The notes under the pieces are model-generated. The model was not told the origin of the DNA, made no database searches, and worked only from the letters and a program-made list of their open reading frames with translations. From positions 35,879,437 to 35,943,436 of the forward strand of contig NC_059500.1 of assembly GCF_018139145.2 (NCBI RefSeq): DNA of 64,000 bases, in the 5' to 3' direction. Made by a program: the position numbers and the translations under genes. How positions within the stretch are numbered: position 1 is the stretch's first letter; every line of letters begins with the position of its first letter. This DNA comes from Gymnogyps californianus (lineage: Eukaryota; Chordata; Aves; Accipitriformes; Cathartidae). Below are positions 25,672 through 56,996 of this stretch, piece by piece.

Positions 25672-26325
25672 GTGAGTGTTGCAGGGAGGCGTGGTGGGCA
25701 GCACAGCCGGGTGGCAGGAGGGAATGGCAGGCATCAGGCAGGCTCTTGTGCGAGGGGCAGCCCTGGGCATTTCCCATCCCCCTGCCACCCAGTGGCGAGG
25801 TAACTTTCCTCTTGGTCTCCCCTCGCTGTAGGACCAAGGGTGCCCGCACCATCACCTTTGCTGAGTTCCAGCAGGCCATGAAGGAGCTCTGCAGCAAGCG
25901 CTTCAAGGGCAAATCGCCGGAGGAAGCGCTGCAGGCTGTGTATGGCCTCATCGCGGGGAAGGAGCCTGGCAGCGTGGGCGCCACAGTGAGTATGAGTTTC
26001 CTCACCTGTTGTGCACCTTGAGCTGCCACGGGACCATTTGTCCCTGCTGTAGAGATGTGTGCTGTCCTCGCACACAGGCAAGAGCTTGTTTGTGAGCTGT
26101 TTCCTAACGCTGGCTGCCTCTTGCTGGCCTCCTTTCTTGCAGAAAGCCACCAAGGTTGGTGGGGTCGAGAGGCTGACGGACACTAGCAAATACACCGGCA
26201 GCCACAAAGAGCGCTTTGATGAGAGTGGCAAAGGGAAGGGTCTTGCTGGCCGCCAGGATCTGACAGACAACAGTGGCTACGTTGGAGCCTACAAGGGAGC
26301 TGGCACGTATGACCAGACGCACTAG
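25502..26325 (+). CDS. TPPP2: TPPP2, tubulin polymerization-promoting protein family member 2 (complete CDS, 3 exons)
   Basis: The coding exons are 25502-25671, 25832-25985 and 26143-26325. They join in frame to 168 residues plus TAG, close to the roughly 170 residues of mammalian TPPP2. The protein is the p25-alpha core with no long N-terminal tail, as in TPPP2 and TPPP3 but unlike TPPP1. Visible hallmarks are [15 protein letters not shown] (res. 28-42), [14 protein letters not shown] (44-57), [11 protein letters not shown], and the family signature [20 protein letters not shown] followed by GKG, near the C terminus. TITF, NFSK and CG.MDGK favour TPPP2 over TPPP3, which has VINY and NWAK at those places. 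The ATG at 25502 matches the family start, and the acceptor just upstream (pyrimidine tract, then CACAG at 25490-25494) makes the open frame before it intronic. Known of the family: cytosolic, microtubule-associated proteins; mammalian TPPP2 bundles tubulin poorly and is linked to sperm motility. The end, TYDQTH, differs from the lysine-rich mammalian end. The two introns are only about 160 bp each. Confidence 0.95.
25832..25985 (+). CDS. TPPP2: TPPP2 second coding exon
   Basis: The acceptor CTGTAG ends at 25831 and the donor ACA|GTGAGT follows 25985. The exon completes Lys57 and codes residues 58-108. These include [16 protein letters not shown] and [13 protein letters not shown], the middle of the p25-alpha domain, ending in GAT as in mammalian TPPP2. 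The preceding intron is 160 bp. Confidence 0.94.
26143..26325 (+). CDS. TPPP2: TPPP2 third coding exon with stop
   Basis: The acceptor TTCTTGCAG ends at 26142, phase 0. The exon codes residues 109-168 and TAG at 26323-26325. It holds the most conserved block of the family ([20 protein letters not shown], then KGKG) and the [13 protein letters not shown] tail. No stop or frameshift interrupts it. Confidence 0.95.
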   Translation, partial: KATKVGGVERLTDTSKYTGSHKERFDESGKGKGLAGRQDLTDNSGYVGAYKGAGTYDQTH

Positions 26326-26382
26326 GACTGAAATGGCTTAAGGAAACAAGAACTTTTCCCCTATAACATGGGAAGAGAGGCA

Positions 26383-26388
26383 AATAAA
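26383..26388 (+). terminator. TPPP2 polyadenylation signal AATAAA
   Basis: A canonical AATAAA lies 58 nt after the TPPP2 stop. A TG-rich stretch (TTCTGTGTCTGTG) starts about 20 nt later, the usual layout of a vertebrate 3' end. Cleavage would fall near 26400-26410, giving a very short 3' UTR. Confidence 0.8.
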
Positions 26389-26405
26389 CATCTCATGCAA
26401 CTAGC

Positions 26406-27839
26406 CTTCTGTGTCTGTGCACGCCAAATCCGACAGGGTGGGAATGCATGGGGTGGGCACTGGATGACTCTGAAGAGTGGTGCAGGTTCCCCATGCTTTG
26501 ATTGCTGTGCAGTGGGGTTAAATCCAAGCACAAGCTAGCCTTCTGGAGGAAATTCTACGGGCCAGCTAGTCCACTGCCATCACACTGCTTTGCATTTCCA
26601 ATCCAGTGAACAGTAGGTTAGTCTCTGAATAGCCGCTCATTATTTTTAGTCTCCCCTCCCAACACACTATACTTTTTGCTGTGATTTTTGGCTTGGGGAG
26701 CCGTGTGTGCATGTTTTTGTATAGCTACACTGCATTACATTTGAATTGATGGTTTCTGGTGGCAGACAGCCTGCCAGTGGTGCCTGACCACACCTTGAAG
26801 AGCACTCTTATAGGGCATAGGATGCAACATGTACCACACTGTGGAGAGAGAAGGGGTACCAATAACACCAGTTTCTGCTTTTTGTTTTCCCGTTCCCCCA
26901 GGTTAAACCCTCTTACACATTCCTACCACTTGGCATGGTCGCTCATTACTGTTTCCCCAGGCTTCAGGATGCTGGCAGCTGGGGAAGAGTTTGTGAGCCT
27001 GAAGAAAGCAAATAAAGAGCTGGGGGGGGGGGGGATCAGGAAGGAGGGAAGGCCTGTGTGGAGCATAGCAGGCTCTCTGTGCTTGGGAGGAGGACAGCTT
27101 GCAAGCTCTGCCTTCACCCAAATCCTTTCCCCAGCTCCTCTCTCTTTCCCCCTCTGCCTCCCAGCCCCACCGCTGTGGTTGCTTACGAGAACTCTAGTGC
27201 TGACAAGACCTAAAATCACACGTGCACTTGTTCTTTCCCCCTGGCATTTCAGCAGGCTGGTAGGACTAGCATGTCCCTCGTCTCCGCTGCTGGATCTGTG
27301 TCTGTGTGGCCAGTTTTGAGGTGCCCAGTGTGGGCACCCTTCCAGGACACACTGCTGGGCAGCAGAGGGCTGTGGGGGGCTCCTTGGGTGCGTGACCAGC
27401 TCTCAGCCCACCGGGGCTGCTTTCCCTGCTGAGCACTTCCAGTCCCCTGGATTTAGCATAACTCAGCTTTTAGGGATAACTGAAACAGCACCTTTGGAAC
27501 AGTTCCCCCTGACATTATGGAGAATTACTTAGCTGTACTATTCCAGTCCTACAAGCCCTCATCATGGGCCATGACATGGCTGCTCAAGGCACAACACTTG
27601 CTCAGAGCACATTGCTCTTTGCTCCATAGCACTCACGAATGTCCTCATTGCTGCCCTAACCCCAGATAACACAGCAGTTGGGGGGATCTCGGAATTAACA
27701 AATCCCACTCATTCACTCACTCTCACACTGTCCTTATGTACCAATGACCTTTTAAGCTACTTCTTTAAAAACGATTCATTTTGCCCCCAGGTAACTCATG
27801 TGTAAAGTGGTTTGGTGACTCTGGGATGTGTGGCAGAAA
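26406..27839. other. TPPP2 to SYK intergenic region, left part
   Basis: No recognised genes. Open frames at 26759-27319 (+) and 26903-27219 (-) overlap each other in a GC-rich patch and resemble no known protein. Confidence 0.4.
27022..27034. repeat. G13 homopolymer
   Basis: Thirteen G in a row, about 620 bp after the TPPP2 polyadenylation signal. Runs of this length are prone to sequencing error. Confidence 0.85.
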
Positions 27840-28390
27840 GTCCTACTGAGAAGTGAGCAGGTGCATTGGGCATAATTGGGAGGGTCTTGGCAGCTGGGGA
27901 CTGCAGGGGTGACCTGGAAGGAGGAGGCCACAGACCATCCTGTACTGGTCCACAGCCTGAGCAGGGCTGGAGCAAAGAGATGCCACCAGCAAGTGCTGGA
28001 GTGAAGAAACCCCCTGAGCAGGGGCAGGCACACAGAAGACACTGGGGGAGGTATGACTGACTCTAGAGGGACTGCAGCTGGTGGAGAAGGCCACATCAGA
28101 GCAGTGCAGTGAGAAAAAAGCACCAGCAAAAGAAGAGGAACCGCAGTGGCTGACTCTGATCTCCTGCGCTGTCCATGGCCGCCTCAAAGGCTCTGAGGGG
28201 ATGGGAGACCAGGAAGGCAGCAGGAGAGGGGGGAAGCTGATGTATTTCCCCTAGGTGTTTGTTTAGTTGCTTGTCTTTGTTTCTCAATACCAGAATCGAT
28301 AATTTAAAGTTCATGTTAGTCGGCAATAAAATAAAATGTGACAGTCAGATTCAAGACTGCTTCTTTGCCCAAGACAGTAGGAACGGAATA
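27840..28390 (+). mobile_element. Decayed LTR-like interspersed repeat (uncertain)
   Basis: A purine-rich stretch with repeated GAGCAGGG/CTGGAG units passes into GTTTGTTTAGTTGCTTGTCTT, then TCTCAATACC, an AATAAAATAAAA signal near 28325 and GACTGCTTCTTTGCCCAAGA. That order resembles the R-U5 part of avian endogenous retroviral LTRs. No clean ends, duplication or coding region are visible. It could equally be another repeat class. Confidence 0.3.
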
Positions 28391-29451
28391 TAGTAAAATG
28401 GAAAGAATAGCACTGGAACATATGTAAAAAAAATAGACCTTATACTTTTTCATTTTTTGTATAACTCAGATCTTTAAAACACATACGCAAGGTGGCTGTC
28501 CTCAGCAATGCTGTCTTGGTACATCACGTCCTGTACAACAGTTTAAGCAAAGTACCTGTAAATTAAGAGATAATAGAATGTTGTACAAAAAACAAAAGCT
28601 AATGCACTCAATAAAACAATGACAGAACATTCTCACGTAGCTCTGCTTTTGGTGGCATGGCATTCCTTATTTAAATACTGTCAGCAGGTAATTGCAACAA
28701 ATATTATTTCAGAGCTATGACTGCTATTCCTGACAGTTTCTCTTATTAGTTGCTGAAGTGGCTCTACTCATCCTGTTGCTCTTGAGATGCTCCTGCAAAA
28801 ACATGGCTGAGAGGCTACAGGACTGTATGACGGTGCCCTGGACCTGGACATAGCTCTTTAACTGTTTTCTGTGCTTTGGTGTGTATGTCATAGTCCCCTG
28901 GTCTTCCCAGGATGACGGGCTGATTGATTGCTTCCCCACAACATAGCACTATGTGGGGAGCATAGCTCGTGCGTGTTATAGTGTAAACAAAGATATGGGT
29001 TTGAGGTTCTCCCAGTATTTTCCACACCCCCTCACCCCCAAACGCTTATTAACGCATGATGGGTAGTAATCAGCAGGATCCTGCTGATGCTTGGTGGCCA
29101 AGCAGAAAGGTGTACCTGCTTCATGGGCCCAGCAGTGTACTACCATCAAATAATGCAGTTTGCAAGCAAAAGATGCAGTTACCAGCAGTCTCACAGCTGT
29201 ATCAGTGTCCAGGTTTGGTGTGGCATCTGATGCCTCCATTCCTTCTAGCTGCACTTCAACACCTTGGGACCTTTCCACTTTGGGGGAAAAGAAGACAAGG
29301 ACTGCCCTCAATAACCAAGCAAACCTTGCGTATATTTCTTTGTTCAGGCCTCAGGTTCCTTGTAATTAAATGACTCAAGAAATTGCCCACATACAGTTCT
29401 GCAAACAAACACAGGAATGTGCTGTATTGTTAGTTTCTTTTTTTTTTTTAG

Positions 29452-29471
29452 TATATATATATATATATATA
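29452..29471. repeat. (TA)10 microsatellite
   Basis: Ten TA units preceded by a T-rich run at 29437-29449. Confidence 0.9.
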
Positions 29472-30898
29472 GCTGGCATGGAAAAAGCTGTGGGAGCTTT
29501 GGGAACAAACTGAGAGCTTCGTACTTGTGCTTGTGTCGTGTGAGTTCTGGTTTGCATTAACTCGGGTACAATGTGACACTGGAGGGTGAATTTCTGAGAC
29601 ATGATTCAATCTGTACTTCATCCTGTAATCTAACTTGTGTAGTACTCCAGCACCAACAAGAATCACTACTTGTCCTGCCTATTCCTTATAAGTAGAAACC
29701 ACAAAAAGATGAGGAATGCCATGCTCACTCCCTACGGCAGCTACAGAGTGGACAGATAAAAAGGAAGTCATGGTTGACTGAAGAGTGTAAAAATAGTACC
29801 TGATTACTGCATGCGCCTGGGGAAGCAGTAATACCAGTGGATATAAGATTTTAAAATAGCCAAAGACATGCATGCATCAATGACAGAGTCAACAACACAT
29901 TTGCAAAAAAAAAAAAACAATAAAGCGCTTACGCTCTAGTGCATCGGGAGCCTGCAAAAATTGAGGCGGCTCCTCAGTGCAAGGTGTGTGTGGGGGGTCC
30001 TGTTACCCCTTGCCATCTGATACTAAGTATCTGTACCATTTTGTATTTGCTCTCTTAAAGAGGCTATATTGCCTAGAAAACCAGCCGTGCTGGGAGAGAG
30101 AGGTTAGGAGCCTTCCTCTTGATGGTGGCTGAAGTTTATTGTGCATCACTTCTCTGCACTGTCCTTCGATGGTCAGAGGGAGCATGAGGGCTTTGGGAGG
30201 GGGCTGGCTGCTGGTGCTCCTGTTGTAATTTAAGCACTTGTTTGCATAGTAGTCACAAGAACGAGGCCTGTGGAAGCTGCTGGAAGAGAAATGTAGCTGC
30301 ACATACACAAACAGCCCAGTTTGGGGCATTTACTGGCAACAGTGGAAATCTTGCTGAAATAAAGTGACATTGATAATCTAGGTGTTTATACCCAGCTATG
30401 GCTAAGATTACTGTGGAATTACTGTGGAAAAACAGGGAAGCATTGGCTCCAAATTACACATCTGTTGGGAAAAGAAACATCAAACCAAGCCAAACAGTCA
30501 ATTTACAACTGCTCCAAAGTAGAGTGGAAAAAATACCCCTAAGTAAGTCCTGCTTTTTGGCAAGCTCAGTGAGCTTGTTTCTCCAGTGCATCTCTTGATG
30601 TATCCCTGCTCCCCACAGCCGTTCCCTTCCATGCCACTTCCTTGCTATCTTCTAGAAATACTACTCAAGACCAACACCAGCAATTCTTTACCAGCTGGTC
30701 ATTCACCTTCAGGGTACTGGAGGTGGGACCTGATACACCAGTCAGACAGAAATCATTTGATAACATTGATGAAATCGGTACACAAATTAGAGCAAGATCT
30801 GAAGATACAGCTACAGTAGCTATGTAGTAAGAACTGAGGCAGTAGGACAGGGCGTTATTGAACACAGGTAGGAAAGAATGACAAGAAACTACATGTGC

Positions 30899-30922
30899 GT
30901 GTGTGCATGTGTGTGTGTGTGT
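30899..30922. repeat. Interrupted (GT)n microsatellite
   Basis: GT units broken by one GCAT, about 24 bp in total. Confidence 0.85.
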
Positions 30923-32364
30923 AATGTTTTTAAAGCCAAGTCTTCAAACTGTGCAAGAGGCAGCTATAAAAGGCCTCTGCTACCTGTTCTGTCACTCAGG
31001 CATGTAGTTACAGTCTTGGCACTCTTGCTGAAACTGGCACAATTTCAATTTAACAAAGCAGGAAGAAGAAAGAACAGATGTTGATGTCAATGCAGCCACT
31101 GGCTGGTGGCAATGCGGCAGGACAGACAAGTGAGTATCCATGCAAAGTAATGCTTGCGCTGCAGCGTGGGCTGATGGCTCACACTATTTTCTGTGGTATT
31201 GAACCCTTCTTTGCAAAGTTGTTTCTATTTTTTTTGTTGCAGGTTGTATTTCTAACATGACAGAGGCAGAGGGAGCCCGGCACTCAGCTTACTGACCCGC
31301 TGTCGCATGGGGCGTGCCAGGCGGGCAGCTGTAGCGGCACCTGCGTGGCAGTGGGACTCCTCCACAAGCACTGCGTCACAGTTAAGCAAGACCTGGACTT
31401 AACAAGCTCTTACCCTGGCAGTTTAAGGCATTTGCGATAGTAGACAGATGTGGGGAGTTAATGATCTGTGCACTTTTATACTGGACTGGTCATCCAGGTG
31501 CTATTTGCATTCAAAGTTATGAATTTTAATGGACAGCAGTGTAATGCTTTCCCCAGCTGCCTCTTGTTTCCTCTGCTTCTCTGGTTATTGGGAAACGTGC
31601 ACATCTCCACTGCCTCAGGGAAGCAGTGGTTATACTCGGTGCAGAGTTAATTATATGCCAAGGAACCCAGTGGATATTCACCTCAATTAACACATATATG
31701 ACAGAAAAGAAAAAATACCCATTTGGAGATTGATGCACAGTGCTAGCCTGGCTACAGAGAGCTCTGGGTAGTTGGAGGACTGTTGTTTTCAGTTGGGTTT
31801 GCGCTACATCACTCTGACTGTTGTTTCACAGGAATCCATGGTGTAATACAAGCCTGAAGGAAGAAGACGTGTATGCCATAGGCTTGTCTCTTTTTTCCAG
31901 CACTATTAATCAATCTAATAGGAGACAATTTCTTTCCCTACACACTTCGTCTTTCTGACAGTCGCTGCATGCTCCACCCTCATTCCTCCCCTCCTTTTCC
32001 AACTGCAAACCTACACAGGTTACCTGGCTGCCCCAGTAAAGGTGTTTGTGTCTCAGCCCCCAGCTCCCTGCAGTTACAGCAGGAGGCAGGCATTTGGCTG
32101 TTGAGTCTTGCCCATCAGCCCTACAACCACTGCCCGCTACCACCAGGCCCGCTAGCCGCCCCGGCAGGGAGAGCCGGGGCCCAAATGCGGTTGTGCCACT
32201 GTCTCGCATCGCACCATGGCGTGTAGCACTGGGACACACTGCTGGGGAACGGTGATACTGACTCTTGAAGTGGCTCTTTTCCATCTGAGTCTCGGATCGC
32301 TTTAAGTCCGATACTGGTTTTCTTCACTGCTGTTTTTCTTCACTGTCAAGAATCAGACGGTGCA

Positions 32365-32407
32365 TTTTTTTTTTTTCTCTTTTTTTTTTTCTTCTTCTTC
32401 TTTTTCT
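32365..32407. repeat. Polypyrimidine tract, (T)n then (CTT)n
   Basis: Forty-three bases of T with C, ending in CTTCTTCTTC. It lies between TPPP2 and the SYK 3' end. Confidence 0.85.
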
Positions 32408-34074
32408 GCATGACTTACAGGCTTTCTGTCCTTACTAAACTTAGGGCTGGTAATTACAATTGCTGGCTTAATGTTGCCCTGTGCTATTCAATCCAGATGC
32501 CACCCTCACTCCCTTCTATGTACTTGTGGGACATATTCTGTATCTTTCTGCCTGCAATCCTCCACTGCTGGTATCACTTAAAAGACAAGGGGACACAGTC
32601 TCAGAAGTCTTCGTTAACCATCCATGGCTAACCATTCACGACATAAATCATCGACCATTTGTCCTCACATGGAACTTTGCTTCACAGCAAGCAGTTGCCC
32701 CGTACTGCACAGGCACACCAACAGCCAGGTCGGAAGGGAGAGTGCCAGAAATGCTGGGACAAGTGCATCAGTCTAACAGCGTTCAAGTATTGCCACCTCC
32801 TGGCAGGGCCAGGCCATACGGCTGCCACAGCGCACAACCCGGCTGCGCAGGCCGCTCTCAGATGCGCTCTTTAGCAAACCTGCAGTTCTGACCGTGACGA
32901 TTTCAGGTGTGAAAATTATGGGTATTTATTTTTCACTGGCTGATTAAAAGTCCCCTTTTTGCACAGTGTTTGAAGCAGGTGGAGATTGCACGGAGGTTTT
33001 TAAGAAGTTTGGGTGGGTCTTCACGGGAAAAGCTGCACGGCCTCCCGTGCTCCAAAAAAACTCCATGATTTTCTGGATTTGACCCCTAACCAAAGCTGTA
33101 ATTAAACTCTGTTTTCCTTCACCGAGAAACCCGTTTAACATGTTCTCACCTGCTCCTTCTTCTCTGAGTTACTCACACCAGCCTCCCTTCCTCCATGCTG
33201 TAGTTTGCTACCCTTTACCTCTGCTGTGACAATTACTTGTGAGGCTACACTGCCAAATGGCATTTCTGATATGAGTCAATCTAAAAGTAAAGACAACCAA
33301 ATCCAGACAGCCAAAGGACAAAAGCCCCTTCATATCAGTTGATGGTGCAGTCCCACAAGTAGGAAGTGGGAACAATTAGGCCAGATTTGCTACGCAGGAA
33401 AACAACCACAGCAGTACAGTGTAAGTCAGTCAGTCACTGACTGATCCCTGCCAAAGGTAAGTACCTGCTTGAAGAGTTGTCTACCTTTCGGCCTTTGTTA
33501 TTATTCAGATTCACATTCAGTCCCATCCAGCTTTTGCTTTCCTGAGGACTTGAGCTTGCAGCAAAAGCTAAATGAGAGACTAAGATCTCTCTGTTGTTAT
33601 TTCAGAACACCTAGAACAGTTGCCTGCACCTTTGAGGGAGGCTCCATGTGGTATAATGTGACTTAAGTCTCGCATAGCTGATACCTGTAACGCAGAAATC
33701 CTTGGACAGCTGATACACTGCACCGACTCCTGACACCTCCGCCCTTCCAGATCCTGCACAGTATTGCTGAAAAGCAGTACCTTGCAAAGGCTTAGGTATA
33801 ATAACAACATGCATATTTTGGGAGATTTTCCTGCTAGTCCTGAATAGCTCCAAAAGCAGCCCAGGCTTCAGTGGGATTATCTGTCGTGTCAGGTGCCTTT
33901 CAGTGTCAACAGGGGAATCTCGACCTTACACAACAATCACAGTAACTCAGTAAATATACACGCTCTGCACAGCATCAGCATTTTTTAGAAAGCACTTAAA
34001 TATTAAAGGAGTCTTGTTAAAACAATGTATTTTGTAAAACACTGTCTTTAATTTCAACTTTAAAACCTAATCAG

Positions 34075-34080
34075 TTTATT
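34075..34080 (-). terminator. Candidate SYK polyadenylation signal
   Basis: TTTATT on the + strand is AATAAA on the - strand, 2.2 kb after the SYK stop. The - strand just beyond it contains TGTTTTACAAAAT and TTGTTTTAAC, a plausible downstream element. Confidence 0.4.
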
Positions 34081-34228
34081 TCACAATACTTTATATTCTC
34101 ATTGTAAACTTTTGTTACATAATAGTGAAGTTAAAAATAATCAAGTAACACCAGAAAGTGACATTCACTCAGAAGAGAGGGGAAGAAATATTCCTCCAGT
34201 TTTGTTATATCAGATAACACTTTTTAAA

Positions 34229-34258
34229 AGAGAGAGATATGTAGAGATATCTCTCTCT
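34229..34258. repeat. 12-bp inverted repeat (hairpin) with adjoining (TC)n
   Basis: AGAGAGAGATAT (34229-34240) and ATATCTCTCTCT (34247-34258) are exact reverse complements separated by six bases. The TC repeat runs on to 34265. If the SYK transcript extends here, the RNA could form a stable stem. Confidence 0.7.
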
Positions 34259-36263
34259 CTCTCTCAGGGAAATCGAGTACTGTCACTCACTGGTTAGTAG
34301 AGATTTGTGCAATTTCTTTATAACTAATATCCCCATGAATGTACTAATTGCACATGTAGAGCTAACAATTTCTCTGCAACAAGATTAGAGCAACAGAACA
34401 CCTACATATAACTATGGCTAACTTCTACACAAGCTGTTCTTGTAGAAAAATGTTTCTTAAAAACAAAAACAAAAAATAAATCATCTTCAATATAAGTCAC
34501 ATTCGGTCACATTTGAAACATGGTCTGTTGCACTCAGTTATCTTTCACTAGCATGTGCTTTCTGAAGCATCTTGCACTGGCCACCTGAGATTAAACTACC
34601 AAAAATCACCAGGTATTTTTTGAAAAATAGACCATAAACTTAGTAAAAAGAAAAAAAAATTACAGTAACTCCTACATTTGTTTATAGTCATCTCCTTTAC
34701 AAAAATTATTTCACACTTTCTGACTGTAATTGCCCACACAGTTTCTTTGCTAGTGAAAAAATATCACTGCCTCTCTAAGAATACCCTGTTCACACAACAA
34801 TTAAACATGTATGTTCTAATCAGCCATATGCAATAAATATATCTAACTCTAAATCTTATTCTTTATATTCTTCTAAAATCTCTATATCTAGCAGATGCAA
34901 TGTATGTAGACTCCTGAGATATATGTAAATGCCAGTAATGTAGCTGCTTGTGAGGAATAAGTGATAGAAATTTTGATATCTATAAAATTTAAAAAGAGAT
35001 TGGACAAACAAAGCATAAGGGCAAAAATAGAATCAGAAGTTGATAATGTTATTTGTTACTACCATTGCTATACTTGCACATTAATGGAGATGCACGGTGC
35101 ATTACAAAAGAGTGATAAGACAAATACCTTTTCCTGAGATGCTCACAGGAATTAATAACAGGACAAATACTAACATTTAGGAGTGGACAAAAGTAAACTG
35201 GATGTCCATATGCTCATTTTTAAATATTTGAGCTAGGGGTGAAATTTAGCTCTAGAGGCGATAAGGTGTGGTGAATTCTCACAAATGCTTTTCAAGAAAG
35301 GTTTGGAAAAAGATAGAAATGATTGCTGCTCAAAACACCACACAAGGAGCTTTGGAATACCCAAAGAGATACATGGAATAGATATCTCTGGAGAAGGCTG
35401 AAACAGCACAGACAAAGAAAGGTGCTGCTCCGTCACTTTTCACTGTACAGCTGTCTTTTCAGGAACACAGTGATGGAGTTTATGTTAAAACCCAGAATCA
35501 TTGTCTTAGGTGCTGATATATTTTGTTCCAAGATGAGAGCAAGCCCCTGAGTTCCCAGGTTTCACCAGGAAAAAAATAACTCCCTGAGGGACAGCTGGGC
35601 TTCCACATGAGATGAGGAATGAGAGAAGTTGGTCATATTTAAAGGAGATGATGATGTTAGAAATTCACATCTCCCAGTTCCCCTCTGCCTACATTACTAC
35701 TGAGAAGAATACGATTTGGTTTTAAAGGGGCCTGGGAGTAAAATTAAACATGCTGTCAGTCAAATCGACTAACACACTTTCACAGTGAATTTCGTTCAAA
35801 GTGAGAAATGTTTATACTATTCTTCCTTGGGGAGGGGGAAGGCTGGAACAACCCTTAATGCATTTGAGGGCTAAGAATATTAGTAACAAGAATCTAAATT
35901 CCAATCCACATTCAAATACAAGAGAGGAAGAGGGCTGAAAGTCATTAAATAGGTTTTACACGACCACAAAATGTAATGCCAATAAAGCTGTAAATAAAAT
36001 GAAATGGAATGTAGCAAAAGTATAAGCATCTGCTCTGACGTCCTTGCTGCTCGCTTTGGGGCCTCTCCACTTTCAACACGCTATTTCGGGGCTGGATATT
36101 GCGCAGAAGGCAAGAAAACGCAACCCTACAGACACAGGGCTTAGCTCTGAGCTTTGCAGGGTGAAAGTGGCAGTACAAAAATCAAAGTTGCTTGGTTTCG
36201 GAAACTGAACTGCTTCTCAGGGGGTGCTGGCTGGAGGCAAGGAAGCTGCTGTTCTTCATGCTG

Positions 36264-56996
<20,733 letters not shown>

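Larger units (their letters stand above)
28391..34049. other. TPPP2 to SYK intergenic region, right part
   Basis: Holds microsatellites and a pyrimidine tract, listed separately. GC-richer patches near 31260-31380, 31960-32230 and 32680-32880 carry overlapping open frames with no recognisable motif. TGCCACCTCCTGGCA at 32791-32805 is a mediocre CTCF-like site. Confidence 0.4.
34050..36263 (-). other. Probable SYK 3' UTR
   Basis: This AT-rich stretch follows the SYK stop on the - strand and shows no coding signal. The first good AATAAA on the - strand is at 34075-34080, followed by a T/G-containing stretch, which suggests a 3' UTR of about 2.2 kb, similar in scale to mammalian SYK. A second AATAAA at 32925-32930 could give a longer form. 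The end point is inferred. The block contains an inverted repeat at 34229-34258. Confidence 0.5.

Noticed and set aside
25460..26270. Long - strand open frames (189 and 178 codons) across TPPP2
   Set aside because: They are antisense shadows of the TPPP2 exons, which carry clear family motifs and splice sites on the + strand.
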